From: Gammaproteobacteria bacterium
GTDB taxonomy: Bacteria; Pseudomonadota; Gammaproteobacteria; Natronospirales; REEB76
Direction of reading: 5' to 3'
NCBI GenBank assembly: GCA_035279405.1
Contig: DATEHU010000026.1
Span: forward strand, 124,001-188,000
DNA length: 64,000 nucleotides
The position numbers and the translations under genes are program-made. Positions 1-9,594 of this stretch are shown here, piece by piece. Each line of letters starts with the position of its first letter. The first letter of the stretch is position 1. Under the pieces are notes generated by a model that was given only the letters and a program-made list of their open reading frames with translations, was not told the DNA's origin and ran no database searches.

Positions 1-1
1 G

Positions 2-193
2 GGCGCGCGCGTGGCCATCCGCAATGCGCGCCGCGATGCGAATACGGAACTCAAGACCGCGCTCAAGGACCGGAAAATCACCGAGGACCAAGAGCGCCGC
101 ACCCAGGATGACATTCAGAAGCTCACCGACCGGCATATCGCGGGCATAGACAAGATTCTGGCCGCCAAGGAAACCGAGCTGCTGGAAGTCTGA
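2..193 (+). CDS. frr: Ribosome recycling factor, C-terminal part (5' end outside window)
   Basis: This is the last 63 codons of ribosome recycling factor, which with EF-G splits post-termination ribosomes in the cytoplasm. The reading frame is open from base 2 and ends at TGA 191-193. The visible part matches the helical C-terminal arm of RRF: an RNARRDAN start, a [16 protein letters not shown] stretch and an AAKE...LLEV ending, all typical of the family. uppS begins 41 bp downstream, the usual gammaproteobacterial order (pyrH-frr-uppS-cdsA). The first two thirds of the gene lie outside the window, so its start cannot be judged. The family assignment is secure. Confidence 0.95.
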   Translation, partial: GARVAIRNARRDANTELKTALKDRKITEDQERRTQDDIQKLTDRHIAGIDKILAAKETELLEV

Positions 194-234
194 ACCTTGC
201 CTGAGGCGCGGGGCAGCGCGCCGGAATTCACCCC

Positions 235-981
235 ATGACGAAAGATGAAGGCTCTAGTCTGCCGCGCCACATTGCCGTCATCATGGACGGTAATGGCCGC
301 TGGGCGCAGCGTCGTCTGCTGCCGCGCCAGGCCGGCCATCGTGCAGGTCTCACCGCGGCGCGCCGCCTGATCGAGGCCTGCGTGCAACGCGGCATCGGCG
401 CACTCACCCTGTTTGCCTTTAGCAGCGAGAACTGGCGGCGCCCGCAGCCGGAGGTTGGCAGTCTCATGGGCTTGTTCATGAACGCGCTGGAAAGCGAAAT
501 CGCGGAACTGCACAAGAACAAGGTACGCATGCGCTTCATCGGTGCACGTGAACAGTTTTCGGCGGCGCTGCAACAGGGCATGCGTGAATCCGAAGAGTTG
601 ACGGCCGGCAATAACGGCCTGGTGTTGAACATCGCGGCGGGTTACGGTGGACGCTGGGATTTGTTGCAGGCCGCGAGGCGCCTGGTGGGCGAGGCCGTAA
701 GCGGGCGCTTGCGTGTCGAGGAGTTGGACGAACCGCAAGTGTCGCATGCGCTGGCGCTCGCGGAGCTGCCGGATCCCGATCTCTTCATCCGCACCGGTGG
801 CGAACAGCGCATCAGCAATTTTCTGTTGTGGAATCTGGCGTACACCGAGCTGTATTTCACCGAGGTGCTGTGGCCGGATTTTGATGCTGCGGCGCTGGAG
901 GCGGCGTTGAGCTGGTTTGCGCAACGCCAGCGGCGTTTCGGCCGCACACCCGAACAGACCCGGGACGCGGATCATGCTTAA
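235..981 (+). CDS. uppS: Undecaprenyl diphosphate synthase (cis-prenyltransferase)
   Basis: Condenses FPP with eight IPP units to give the C55 carrier lipid precursor for peptidoglycan and O-antigen export. The 248-residue protein has the usual length. Family landmarks are MDGNGRWA (about residues 17-24, with the catalytic Asp18), SSEN (63-66) and the C-terminal PDLFIRTGGEQRISNFLLW block (181-199), which holds the Arg residues that bind IPP phosphate. The ATG at 235 gives a normal N-terminus. The stop (979-981) overlaps cdsA by 8 bp, so the two are probably cotranslated. Soluble or membrane-peripheral enzyme; no unusual features. Confidence 0.97.
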   Translation: MTKDEGSSLPRHIAVIMDGNGRWAQRRLLPRQAGHRAGLTAARRLIEACVQRGIGALTLFAFSSENWRRPQPEVGSLMGLFMNALESEIAELHKNKVRMRFIGAREQFSAALQQGMRESEELTAGNNGLVLNIAAGYGGRWDLLQAARRLVGEAVSGRLRVEELDEPQVSHALALAELPDPDLFIRTGGEQRISNFLLWNLAYTELYFTEVLWPDFDAAALEAALSWFAQRQRRFGRTPEQTRDADHA

Positions 982-1777
982 GCTGCGCATCCTCACCGCC
1001 GCAATCCTGGTGCCGGCAGTCGTGGCGCTGGTGTGGTTTGCACCCACTTGGGCGCTGGGTCTGGCGGCCGGAGTGGTGGCGCTGGTGGCCGCGTGGGAAT
1101 GGACCGCCCTGTCCAGACTGCGCGCGCCGTGGCTGCAAGCCGCTTTCACACTGCTGCTGGCGGTGCTGCTCATCTGCTTCTGGGTGCTGCGGCACAACAA
1201 TTGGGTGCTGTGGATCACGACTGGGGCGGCGCTGGGCTGGTGGTTGTTCGCGCTCGTCTGGATCGCCGTCTGGCGCAGGGAATTTGCGCTGCCCGTAAAA
1301 TTGCTGTGCGGCCTGCTGACAATCCTGCCCGCGTGGGTTGCCACCATCGCACTGCATGCCAGTGTCGACGGCCGGCGCAAGCTGCTGTTCCTGCTGGTGC
1401 TGATCTGGGCGGCGGATATTGCCGCGTATTTCGCCGGGCGGGCCTTCGGGCGGCGCAAGCTTGCGCCCGAAGTGAGCCCCGGCAAAACCTGGGAGGGCGT
1501 CGCCGGTGCTACGCTGGCGCTACTGGCTGTAGCCTGCGCCGGTGTGTTCTGGGCGCTGCCGGCCGGCGGCTATGCTCTTATTCTGGTGTGTGTACTCACA
1601 GGCTGGCTGTCCATCGTGGGCGATCTTTCCGAAAGCATGTTCAAACGTGAAGCCGCGCTCAAGGACAGCGGCCGGCTGTTTCCCGGTCACGGCGGCGTGC
1701 TCGACCGCATTGACAGCCTGACGGCCGCGCTGCCGGCTTTCTGGCTGGGTCTGGCGATCCTGGAGCGCCTGAAATGA
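974..1777 (+). CDS. cdsA: Phosphatidate cytidylyltransferase (CDP-diglyceride synthase)
   Basis: Makes CDP-diacylglycerol from phosphatidate and CTP, the branch point to all phospholipids. The 267-residue product is a polytopic inner-membrane protein: hydrophobic segments run from residue 4 ([17 protein letters not shown]) onward. The family signature is near the C-terminus (about residues 220-247), containing [20 protein letters not shown] and then GVLDRIDS. The ATG at 974 was chosen over an upstream in-frame ATG at 917 because it begins directly before the first membrane segment, gives the usual length and overlaps uppS by only 8 bp. It overlaps dxr by ATGA (1774-1777). Confidence 0.95.
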   Translation: MLKLRILTAAILVPAVVALVWFAPTWALGLAAGVVALVAAWEWTALSRLRAPWLQAAFTLLLAVLLICFWVLRHNNWVLWITTGAALGWWLFALVWIAVWRREFALPVKLLCGLLTILPAWVATIALHASVDGRRKLLFLLVLIWAADIAAYFAGRAFGRRKLAPEVSPGKTWEGVAGATLALLAVACAGVFWALPAGGYALILVCVLTGWLSIVGDLSESMFKREAALKDSGRLFPGHGGVLDRIDSLTAALPAFWLGLAILERLK

Positions 1778-2964
1778 AGGGCGTGACGATCCTCGGCGCC
1801 ACCGGCAGCATCGGCATGAGCACCCTGGATGTCGTCGGGCGCCATCGCGAGGACTACCGCGTGGTGGCGCTGACGGCGCGCAGCAATGTCGAGCGCCTGC
1901 TCGGCCAGTGCCGCGAGCACCAGCCGGATTATGCGGTGATGGTGGAGGAGGCCGCGGCACGGGAATTGCGCGCGCAGCTCAAGGCGCAAGGCCTGAAAAC
2001 CGAAGTGCTCGCGGGTGCGCGCGCCCTGGAAGACGTCGCGGCGCTGCCGGAGAGCGACTGCGTGATGGCTGCGATCGTGGGCGCGGCCGGGCTGCTCGCG
2101 ACGCTGGCCGCCGTCAAGGCCGGCAAGCGCGTGCTGCTCGCCAACAAGGAATCGCTGGTCATGAGCGGTGCGCTGTTCATGCAGGCGGTGCGCAGTTACG
2201 GCGCCGAACTGCTGCCAATCGACAGCGAGCACAACGCGCTGTTTCAGTGCATGCCGAACGGGTATCGTGCCGGCGCACGTCCCGAGGGTGTACGCCGCCT
2301 GCTGCTCACCTGCTCGGGTGGGCCGTTCCGCGGCTGGTCGCGGGAACGGCGGCACACGGCCACGCCGGATCAGGCGTGTGCGCATCCGCGCTGGAAAATG
2401 GGGCGCAAGATTTCGGTGGACTCCGCCACGCTCATGAACAAGGGCCTGGAAGTGAACGAGGCATGCTGGCTGTTTGACCTGCCGCCCGAGCGCATCGATG
2501 TGGTGGTGCATCCGCAGAGCGTGGTGCACTCGCTGGTGGAATATGCCGACGGTTCGGTGCTGGCGCAGCTCGGCAATCCGGACATGCGCACGCCCATCGC
2601 CTGCGGGCTCGCCTGGCCGGAGCGCATCCAGGCCGGCATCCAGCCGCTGGACCTGTTCGGTGTGGCGCATCTGGATTTTGAACCGCCGGATTTCGCGGCG
2701 TTCCCGTGCTTGAGTCTGGCCATCGAAGCGGCCAAGACCGGTGGCAGCGCGCCGCTGGTGCTGAACGCTGCCAACGAAATCGCGGTGCAGGCGTTTTTGT
2801 CGGAACGGCTGCGGTTCACGGCGATTGCCGAGGTGGTGAGCGAGACCCTGGAACGCTGTCCTTCCGCGGCCGCTGGTTCCATTGAAGAGGTGCTCGACTG
2901 TGACCGGCGTGCGCGCAGCATGGCGACCGGGATTGCCGCGCAGGTGATGGGGCAGGCGTCGTGA
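1774..2964 (+). CDS. dxr: 1-deoxy-D-xylulose 5-phosphate reductoisomerase
   Basis: Second enzyme of the MEP isoprenoid pathway: NADPH-dependent conversion of DXP to MEP. 396 residues, normal size. The nucleotide-binding loop GATGSIG is at 8-14. NKES (about 125-128), the [10 protein letters not shown] metal and substrate region (about 149-158) and [19 protein letters not shown] (from about 212) are all present. Overlaps cdsA by 4 bp (ATGA) and rseP by 4 bp (GTGA). The window also carries ispD and ispF, so three MEP-pathway genes are visible. No damage seen. Confidence 0.97.
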   Translation: MKGVTILGATGSIGMSTLDVVGRHREDYRVVALTARSNVERLLGQCREHQPDYAVMVEEAAARELRAQLKAQGLKTEVLAGARALEDVAALPESDCVMAAIVGAAGLLATLAAVKAGKRVLLANKESLVMSGALFMQAVRSYGAELLPIDSEHNALFQCMPNGYRAGARPEGVRRLLLTCSGGPFRGWSRERRHTATPDQACAHPRWKMGRKISVDSATLMNKGLEVNEACWLFDLPPERIDVVVHPQSVVHSLVEYADGSVLAQLGNPDMRTPIACGLAWPERIQAGIQPLDLFGVAHLDFEPPDFAAFPCLSLAIEAAKTGGSAPLVLNAANEIAVQAFLSERLRFTAIAEVVSETLERCPSAAAGSIEEVLDCDRRARSMATGIAAQVMGQAS

Positions 2965-4322
2965 ACGTACTTATCAGCATCGGCGCGTTTTTGGTGGCCA
3001 TCTGCGTGCTCATCATCTGGCACGAGTTCGGCCACTTCGTCGTGATGCGCGCCTTCGGCATCAAGGTGCTGCGTTTCTCCGTATTTTTCGGCAAACCGCT
3101 GCTGCGCTGGCAGCGTACTCCTGAGTCCACTGAAATCGCCGTCGGCTGGCTGCCACTCGGCGGCTACGTCAAACCGCTCGACGAGCGCGAGGGCGAGGTG
3201 CCGGAGGCCGAGAAACACCTGGCTTTCAACCGCCAGTCATTGCCCAAGCGGTTTCTGTCGGTGCTGGCCGGACCGGGCTTCAATTTCGTGTTTGCGATCA
3301 TTGCCTATTGGGTGATTTTCATGATCGGCGTGCCCGGCATTCGCCCAATCGTGGGCGAGATCCGGGCCGGCTCGCCCGCCGCAATCGCCGGTTTGCAGCC
3401 GCAGGACGAGATTGTGTCCGTCAACGGTCACGCCACGCCTACCTGGGATACCGCGGTCGTGCACCTGTTCGAAGGCGTGTTGCAGAGCCATCGCATCGAA
3501 GTGACCGTACGTACTCCGCAACATGCCGAACGCCAGTTGCTGCTTCCCGCTGCCGACACCCGTGCGCTCACGATGCCGGGAGCACTACTCACAGGTCTGG
3601 GATTGAGCCAGTGGCAACCGCAGGCCGCGCCCGTGGTGGGACAGTTGGCCGCGGATGGCACCGCCCGGCAATCGGGGCTGAAACCGGGAGATGTCATTCT
3701 CGAAGTCGGCGGCACGGCACTTACCGGTCCGGGCCAACTGGCGAAAGTTCTGCAGGCTGCGCCACAGCAGACGCTCGAGATCCTGGTGCAACGGGGCAAG
3801 CAGCGGCTGAATTTATCGCTGCGCGTGGGCGCGCAGGAAGTTGACGGCAAAGTCGTCGGTCACATCGGCGCCGAGCTCGGGTATCCCGCCTGGGTGTTGC
3901 AGCGTCTGGAGTCCGAAGAACGGTATAATCCCGCGGCCGCTCTGGGCCGTGCCGTGGTGCGCACCGGCAGCCTGGCTTGGCTCACCCTGGATGCTTCCTG
4001 GAACATGGTGATCGGCAAGGTTTCGCTGCGCAACCTGAGCGGGCCGATAGACATTGCGCGCTACGCTGGCTACACCGCGGAGAGCGGCCTGGTGCCGTTT
4101 CTTGCGTTTCTGGCCATCGTGAGTATCAGCCTCGGGGTGCTGAATCTGTTGCCGGTTCCGGTGCTGGACGGCGGCCACCTGCTGTACTACGTCATGGAGG
4201 CGATCAAGGGTTCACCCCTGTCCGCCCAGGCGGAGATGACCGGTCAGCGTATCGGGTTGACGCTGATCCTGATGTTGCTGGGTTTTGCCGTCTACAACGA
4301 TCTGCTGCGACTGTTTGGGTAA
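2961..4322 (+). CDS. rseP: Site-2 intramembrane zinc metalloprotease RseP
   Basis: Cleaves the trimmed anti-sigma factor RseA inside the inner membrane, releasing sigma-E; also clears signal-peptide remnants. 453 residues. The zinc motif HEFGH is at 21-25 in the first membrane segment; the second catalytic motif, in [12 protein letters not shown], ends near residue 406. Between them lie two periplasmic PDZ domains (about 125-195 and 215-300), as in the long gammaproteobacterial type. The GTG start overlaps the dxr stop. Its presumed substrate RseA and the sigma factor RpoE are encoded at 44849-46096, so the circuit is represented in this window. Confidence 0.96.
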   Translation: MNVLISIGAFLVAICVLIIWHEFGHFVVMRAFGIKVLRFSVFFGKPLLRWQRTPESTEIAVGWLPLGGYVKPLDEREGEVPEAEKHLAFNRQSLPKRFLSVLAGPGFNFVFAIIAYWVIFMIGVPGIRPIVGEIRAGSPAAIAGLQPQDEIVSVNGHATPTWDTAVVHLFEGVLQSHRIEVTVRTPQHAERQLLLPAADTRALTMPGALLTGLGLSQWQPQAAPVVGQLAADGTARQSGLKPGDVILEVGGTALTGPGQLAKVLQAAPQQTLEILVQRGKQRLNLSLRVGAQEVDGKVVGHIGAELGYPAWVLQRLESEERYNPAAALGRAVVRTGSLAWLTLDASWNMVIGKVSLRNLSGPIDIARYAGYTAESGLVPFLAFLAIVSISLGVLNLLPVPVLDGGHLLYYVMEAIKGSPLSAQAEMTGQRIGLTLILMLLGFAVYNDLLRLFG

Positions 4323-4327
4323 GGAGG
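4321..4327 (+). promoter_or_regulatory. Strong Shine-Dalgarno site for bamA
   Basis: AAGGAGG begins inside the rseP stop codon (TAA 4320-4322) and lies 4 bases before the GTG start at 4332. It is a near-perfect anti-SD complement and fixes the bamA start despite the GTG codon. Confidence 0.8.
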
Positions 4328-4331
4328 ACGA

Positions 4332-6725
4332 GTGGGTCTGTTAAAAGGCACCGGGATAATCCTGGCAACGCTGTTTGTCCTGATGCTCACTCTTCCTGCC
4401 GCCCGGGCGGATGAGTCGTTCGTGGTGAAGAAGATCGAGATCGTCGGCCTGCAGCGCATTTCCCAGGGCACGGTCTTCGACTATCTGCCCATCAATATCG
4501 GCGATCAGATCGACGCCACCCGCATCCAGGACGCCATCCGCGCGCTTTACAAGACCGGATTTTTCCGCGACGTCGCCATGCGCCGCGACGGCGATACGCT
4601 CATCATCGTCGTGCAGGAGCGTCCCTCGATTGCGAGCTTCGTGGTCACCGGCAACAAGCTTATCAAGAGCGACGACCTCAACAAAAATCTCACCAAAGCC
4701 GGCCTGTCCACCGGGCAGATCTTTAACCGCGTGACCCTGGATGGATTCCTGCAGCAGCTCACCGACGAGTACTACAGCCACGGCCACTACGGTGTGGTCA
4801 TCACGCCCACGATCACCGACATCGGTGACAACCGCGTCAACGTGGCGGTGAAGATCAACGAAGGGGCGACCGCCAAGATCCGCGCCATCGACATCGTCGG
4901 AAACCATGCGTTCTCGGAGGATGAGCTGCGCGATGTATTCAAGCTCAAGGTGGCGGATTTCTGGACCTTTTTCGGCAGCTCCGACGAATACGCGCGTGAA
5001 AAGCTGGTCGGCGATCTGGAGTCCTTGCGCTCGTATTACATGGACCGCGGCTACGCGGACTTTGCCGTGGATTCCGCGCAAGTGGCGATCTCGCCGGATC
5101 GCACCAGCGTGTACATCACGGTGAATATCAGCGAGGGCGCGATTTACAAGGTCAAGGACGTGAAGCTTGCGGGCCAGTTCGTGGTGCCGGAAGCGGTATT
5201 GCGCAAACTGGTGCTGGTCAAGCCGGGCGAGACGTTTTCCCTGCAGCTTGCCACCACCACCACCAAGCTGATGCAGGCGCGGCTGGGCGAGGACGGCTAT
5301 GGTTTTGCCAAGGTCAATTCCATTCCCGACATCGATCGCAAGGATAAATTGGTATCCATCACGTTCTTTGTCGAGCCCGGCCCGCGGGTGTACGTGCGGC
5401 ATATCAATTTCAGCGGCAGTTCCGGTACCGATGACGTGGTGTTCCGCCGCGAGATGCGCCAGTTCGAGGGCACGTGGCTGTCGAACGTGGACGTCGAGCG
5501 TTCACGGGTGCGCCTCAATCGTCTGCCGTGGGTGGAAAATGCGACGGTCAAAACCGTGCCGGTGCCCGGAACCAATGACATGGTGGACGTGGATTACACG
5601 CTCACCGAGCGCCCGGCGGGCACGGCGCAGGTGGGAGTGGGCTACGGCAGCCTGAGCGGCCTGGTGTTGAGCGGGCAGATCGTGAACGCCAATTTCCTGG
5701 GAACCGGCGAGCGGCTGGAAATCAATGCCAACCGTACCTACATCGGCCACACTTATTCCGGAAGTTTCACCGATCCCTATTGGACCGTGAATGGCGTGAG
5801 CCGCACGATTTCCCTGTTCCAGAGCCAGTCTTCTTCCATCACCGTCAACAGCGCACCGCTGTCCACTAATTCCTACGGCGGCAGCCTGAGCTTTCTCATG
5901 CCGCTCACCGAGGTGAGTTGGTGGGGCTTGGGCGCAACGTATTCGCACAATGAGCTGTTCACGCAATCGGGCTCGTCACAGCAATACGTGGCTTTCATTT
6001 CCAATCCGCAGAACGGCAAAGTCGTGAATACGCTGGGTGCCTGCTCGGATGCGCGCGGATTCTTTTTCCTGTGTCCATACCCGGCGCTGCAGTACAACAC
6101 GCTTGAGGGCAAGTTGAGTTATGTACGAGATACCCGCGATCGCATTATCTTCCCGACCAGCGGCTCGCAGGAAACCCTGAGTCTGACCGCGGCTTTGCCG
6201 GGATTCGATCAGCAATACTACATACTCACCTACCAGCAGCTGGCCTTCATCCCGCTGTTCAAGGGATTCATTTACGGCATCAACGGCGAAGCCGATTACG
6301 GCGCACCCTATGGCAAGACCGCCACCTACCCGCCTTACAAGAATTTCTTCGTGGGTGGCGCGGACACGGTGCGCGGCTGGCAGGTGGCGACACTCGGCCC
6401 CAAGGATTCCTACGGCTTTCCGTTTGGCGGGCGTGCTGATTTCTGGATCCAAAACGAGCTGATATTCCCGAATTTCGGCAAGAGTGACAATACCTCCGGC
6501 ACCGGGGGTACCGGCTCAAGCCGCTGGGCACTGTTCATCGATGCGGGCAATGCGTTTGCCGATCCCGGTGATTTTCGCTGGAATCGGCTGCGGGTTTCCG
6601 CGGGCCTGGCCGCCACCTTCCTGACACCGCTCGGCGCTATGAAATTCAGTTATGCTTTCCCGCTGAATCCCAAACCCGGGGATTTGACGGAGCGCTTCCA
6701 GTTCACCCTCGGTACTTATTTCTGA
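4332..6725 (+). CDS. bamA: Outer membrane protein assembly factor BamA (Omp85)
   Basis: Central subunit of the BAM machine that folds and inserts beta-barrel proteins in the outer membrane. 797 residues. An N-terminal signal peptide (GIILATLFVLMLTLPAARA, cleaved around residue 26) precedes five POTRA repeats (to about residue 420) and a C-terminal 16-strand barrel ending in an aromatic residue (GTYF). The VRGW motif of the L6 loop is present (ADTVRGWQ in the barrel). GTG start with a strong SD site. Followed by skp with its stop just upstream, the standard rseP-bamA-skp-lpxD order. Confidence 0.97.
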   Translation: MGLLKGTGIILATLFVLMLTLPAARADESFVVKKIEIVGLQRISQGTVFDYLPINIGDQIDATRIQDAIRALYKTGFFRDVAMRRDGDTLIIVVQERPSIASFVVTGNKLIKSDDLNKNLTKAGLSTGQIFNRVTLDGFLQQLTDEYYSHGHYGVVITPTITDIGDNRVNVAVKINEGATAKIRAIDIVGNHAFSEDELRDVFKLKVADFWTFFGSSDEYAREKLVGDLESLRSYYMDRGYADFAVDSAQVAISPDRTSVYITVNISEGAIYKVKDVKLAGQFVVPEAVLRKLVLVKPGETFSLQLATTTTKLMQARLGEDGYGFAKVNSIPDIDRKDKLVSITFFVEPGPRVYVRHINFSGSSGTDDVVFRREMRQFEGTWLSNVDVERSRVRLNRLPWVENATVKTVPVPGTNDMVDVDYTLTERPAGTAQVGVGYGSLSGLVLSGQIVNANFLGTGERLEINANRTYIGHTYSGSFTDPYWTVNGVSRTISLFQSQSSSITVNSAPLSTNSYGGSLSFLMPLTEVSWWGLGATYSHNELFTQSGSSQQYVAFISNPQNGKVVNTLGACSDARGFFFLCPYPALQYNTLEGKLSYVRDTRDRIIFPTSGSQETLSLTAALPGFDQQYYILTYQQLAFIPLFKGFIYGINGEADYGAPYGKTATYPPYKNFFVGGADTVRGWQVATLGPKDSYGFPFGGRADFWIQNELIFPNFGKSDNTSGTGGTGSSRWALFIDAGNAFADPGDFRWNRLRVSAGLAATFLTPLGAMKFSYAFPLNPKPGDLTERFQFTLGTYF

Positions 6726-6742
6726 TGGTTACGGAGATCACT

Positions 6743-7294
6743 ATGCGATTCGCTTACCGTATGTTGCTGATGGTCGCCGTTGCCGCGCTGTTGCTCGGCG
6801 CCGGGACGCTGCGTGCCGCGGAACTCAAGATCGGCGTAGTCAACATGCAAGCCTTGATGAAGGAGTCGCCACAGGCCAAAGCGGCGGAAGCAGACATGCA
6901 GAAGAAATTCGGCAGTCGGCGCAGCACGCTGCTTGCGCAGGAAAACAAGGTCAAGGCCTTGCAGGAGCAGATCAACCGCAATGGCTCGGTGATGAGCGCC
7001 TCACAGTTGCAAAGCCTGCAGAATCAGCTGGATGCCGATCAGCAGGATTTGAGCCGCAAGGAAAGCGATTTTCAGGCGGACTTGAATCAATGGCAGAACC
7101 AGAAGCTCGGCGCCATCCAGGAAGTCGTGGTCAAGGAAGTGCAGGCCTTTGCCAAGGCGCACAATTACAACCTGATCGTCGGCCTGGGCATCGTGTATGC
7201 CGACGGCACGGTGGACGTGACCGATCAGGTGCTGGCGCAGTTGCAAAAGGACTACAAGGCGTCGGCCCCTGCGGCGGCCACGGGCGGTAGTTGA
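6743..7294 (+). CDS. skp: Periplasmic chaperone Skp/OmpH
   Basis: Trimeric periplasmic chaperone that holds unfolded outer-membrane proteins on the way to BamA. 183 residues with a signal peptide (MRFAYRMLLMVAVAALLLGA..., cleavage near LRAAE) followed by IGVVNMQALMKESPQAK, the conserved beta-core start, and a long charged coiled coil (about residues 50-130) forming the tentacles. The start at ATG 6743 is preferred to ATG 6725: GGAGA at 6733-6737 sits five bases upstream, and the signal peptide then begins with Arg. Skp sequences diverge, but position between bamA and lpxD supports the call. Confidence 0.92.
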   Translation: MRFAYRMLLMVAVAALLLGAGTLRAAELKIGVVNMQALMKESPQAKAAEADMQKKFGSRRSTLLAQENKVKALQEQINRNGSVMSASQLQSLQNQLDADQQDLSRKESDFQADLNQWQNQKLGAIQEVVVKEVQAFAKAHNYNLIVGLGIVYADGTVDVTDQVLAQLQKDYKASAPAAATGGS

Positions 7295-7307
7295 GGTCGA
7301 GCGGCGC

Positions 7308-8330
7308 GTGGCGGCGGAATACACGCTGGCCGAACTGGCGGAAAGCTGCAGGGCACAGGTACGCGGCGATGCCAGTGTGCGTGTCCACAGCGTAGCCACG
7401 CTGGAGCATGCAGGTCGCGGCAGTATCAGCTTTCTTTCGAATCCGCACTATCGGCGTTATCTGGCGGGCACGCGCGCCTCGGCAGTGATTCTGGCGCCGG
7501 CCGATGCGGACGCCTGCCCGGTGCCCGCACTGGTGGTGTCCAACCCGTATCTGGCGTATGCGCGTGTCGCCGCCATGCTGGCGCCGGCAGCGCCGGCTCG
7601 GCAGGGAATTGATCCCGCCGCCCGGGTGCATCCCGCAGCCAAAATTGCCGCCAGCGCCTGGATTGGTCCCGGGGCGGTGATTGAGGAGACGGCGGAGATT
7701 GCCGCCGGTGCTGCCGTCGGACCCAACTGCGTAGTGCTGCGCGCGGCGCAGGTGGGCGAACACTCGCATCTGGTGGCCAACGTCACGCTCGCCGAGCGCG
7801 TGCAGATCGGCAGGCGCGTGCTGGTTCATGCCGGTGCGGTCATCGGCGCGGACGGCTTCGGTATCGCGCGCGACGACGAACGCTGGGTCAAGGTTCCACA
7901 ACTGGGCTCGGTGGTAATCGGTGACGACGTGGAAATCGGCGCCAATACCACCATTGATCGCGGTGCGCTCGATGACACGCGCATCGAGAATGGCGTGAAG
8001 CTGGATAATCAGATTCAGATCGGGCATAACGTGCACATCGGCGCGCACACCGCCATCGCCGGTTGCGTGGCGATTGCCGGCAGCACGCGCATCGGCAAAC
8101 GCTGCATGATCGGCGGCGCCGCCGGCATCGTCGGGCACATCGAGATTGCCGACGATGTCGTGATTACCGCGATGACCCTGGTGAGCCACTCGATACACGC
8201 GCCCGGGGTGTACTCCGGCAGCGCCCCTATGGATCGTGCGGCAAAATGGCGCAGGAACAGCGTGCGCTTCCGTCAGCTGGATGATCTGGCGCGGCGTCTG
8301 CAACAGCTTGAGCAAAAGTTGAAGGACTGA
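7308..8330 (+). CDS. lpxD: UDP-3-O-acylglucosamine N-acyltransferase
   Basis: Third lipid A step: transfers a 3-hydroxyacyl chain from ACP to the 2-amino group of UDP-3-O-acyl-GlcN. 340 residues. An N-terminal uridine-binding domain (about 1-100) is followed by a left-handed beta helix made of hexapeptide repeats (about 105-300), and a short C-terminal helix. The GADGFG stretch and the DNQIQIGHNVHIGAH segment that carries the catalytic His region are intact. GTG start, 13 bp after skp, with GAGGT upstream. Works with fabZ, lpxA and lpxB just downstream. Confidence 0.96.
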   Translation: MAAEYTLAELAESCRAQVRGDASVRVHSVATLEHAGRGSISFLSNPHYRRYLAGTRASAVILAPADADACPVPALVVSNPYLAYARVAAMLAPAAPARQGIDPAARVHPAAKIAASAWIGPGAVIEETAEIAAGAAVGPNCVVLRAAQVGEHSHLVANVTLAERVQIGRRVLVHAGAVIGADGFGIARDDERWVKVPQLGSVVIGDDVEIGANTTIDRGALDDTRIENGVKLDNQIQIGHNVHIGAHTAIAGCVAIAGSTRIGKRCMIGGAAGIVGHIEIADDVVITAMTLVSHSIHAPGVYSGSAPMDRAAKWRRNSVRFRQLDDLARRLQQLEQKLKD

Positions 8331-8336
8331 AACAGC

Positions 8337-8795
8337 ATGTCAACGGCATCGTCCCTGGATATACACGCGATCCTGCGTCAACTGCCGCACCGCTACCCGT
8401 TCCTGCTGGTGGATCGGGTGCTGGAGTGCGTGCCCGGCAAGCGCCTGGTCGCCATAAAGAACGTCACCATCAATGAACCGTTTTTCCCCGGTCATTTTCC
8501 CCATCGGCCGGTGATGCCCGGGGTGCTGATCCTCGAGGCCCTGGCCCAGGCCACGGGGCTGTTGGCATTTGCCAGTCTGGGCCACGCGCCCCAGGCCAAC
8601 GAACTGTACTATTTCGTCGGCATCGACAAGGCGCGCTTCAAGAAACCGGTGGAACCCGGCGACCAGGTGCTGCTCAAGGTGGAATACCTGTGGGACAAAC
8701 GCGGCGTGTGGAAATTCGCCACCCACGCCGAGGTGGATGGCCAGATGGTTGCGGAAGCGGAACTCATGTGCGCGGCGCGGGAGTTCGAGGCTTGA
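8337..8795 (+). CDS. fabZ: 3-hydroxyacyl-ACP dehydratase FabZ
   Basis: Dehydrates beta-hydroxyacyl-ACP in fatty acid elongation; competes with LpxA and LpxD for the same substrate, which is why it is embedded in the lipid A cluster. 152 residues, a single hot-dog fold. [11 protein letters not shown] (18-28) and [13 protein letters not shown] (50-62) are present, with the catalytic His53 and Glu67. The stop TGA (8793-8795) overlaps a TTG start for lpxA. Confidence 0.97.
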   Translation: MSTASSLDIHAILRQLPHRYPFLLVDRVLECVPGKRLVAIKNVTINEPFFPGHFPHRPVMPGVLILEALAQATGLLAFASLGHAPQANELYYFVGIDKARFKKPVEPGDQVLLKVEYLWDKRGVWKFATHAEVDGQMVAEAELMCAAREFEA

Positions 8796-9562
8796 TTGAC
8801 GCGCGCGCCGCCGTGGATCCGGGCGCACGGCTGGCGGCGGATGTCACGGTCGGGGCCTTCGCGGTCATCGGTGCGCAGGTGGAAATCGGTGCGGGCTCGG
8901 TGATCGGGCCGCATGCCGTGATCCAGGGTCCCACGTGCATCGGCCGCGACAACCGCGTCTTCCAGTTTGCCTCGATCGGCGGCATTCCCCAGGACATGAA
9001 ATATCACGGCGAGCCGACCTGGCTGGAAATCGGCGACCGCAACACATTCTTTGAATGCGTCACCATCAATCGCGGTACCGCGCAGGACCGCGGCAAAACC
9101 ACCATTGGCAACGACAACTGGATCATGGCCTACGTGCATGTGGCGCATGATTGCCAATTGGGCAATCACATCATCATGGCCAACAATGCCACGCTTGCCG
9201 GGCACGTGAACATCGAGGACTGGGCGATACTCGGCGGGTTCACCAAAGTGCACCAGTTCTGCCGCATCGGTACCCACAGTTTTACCGGCATGAACGTGGA
9301 CCTGAGCCGCGACGTTCCGCCCTACATGATGATTTCCGGCACACCGGCCGAGCCGCGCGGCATCAACAGCGAAGGCCTGCGTCGCCGTGGATTCGATGCC
9401 GCGCAGCTGCGTAACATCAAAAACGCCTACCGGGTGTTGTATCGTTCGGATCTGCGTCTTGCGGAAGCGCTCGCCAAGCTGCGCGCGCTGAGCGCCACTC
9501 AATCCGAGTTGCAATGCCTGGTGGAGTTTCTGGAAGCGAGCGAGCGCAGTATCACGCGCTGA
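8792..9562 (+). CDS. lpxA: UDP-N-acetylglucosamine acyltransferase
   Basis: First step of lipid A synthesis. The 256-residue hexapeptide-repeat protein aligns from its first residues with the family (M/L-I-D-x-x-A-x-V-x-P). That points to TTG 8792 as start: it overlaps the fabZ stop as TTGA and gives normal length. An in-frame GTG at 8768 is possible but would add an atypical extension. The catalytic His lies in AHDCQLGN (about residue 119). The conserved [18 protein letters not shown] and RRGF...NAYR segments follow. Cytoplasmic trimer. Start codon is rare but well supported by alignment. Confidence 0.94.
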   Translation: MIDARAAVDPGARLAADVTVGAFAVIGAQVEIGAGSVIGPHAVIQGPTCIGRDNRVFQFASIGGIPQDMKYHGEPTWLEIGDRNTFFECVTINRGTAQDRGKTTIGNDNWIMAYVHVAHDCQLGNHIIMANNATLAGHVNIEDWAILGGFTKVHQFCRIGTHSFTGMNVDLSRDVPPYMMISGTPAEPRGINSEGLRRRGFDAAQLRNIKNAYRVLYRSDLRLAEALAKLRALSATQSELQCLVEFLEASERSITR

Positions 9563-9594
9563 GAGTACGGCAGGACAGCGGGGCGCAGCCGGGC

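Noticed and set aside
115-1485. 456-codon minus-strand frame over uppS and cdsA
   Set aside because: Shadow of two conserved genes; composition is low-complexity Ala/Arg/Ser and no motif is visible.
3236-3524. Minus-strand frames inside rseP as small genes
   Set aside because: No ribosome site or conserved feature, and fully contained in rseP.
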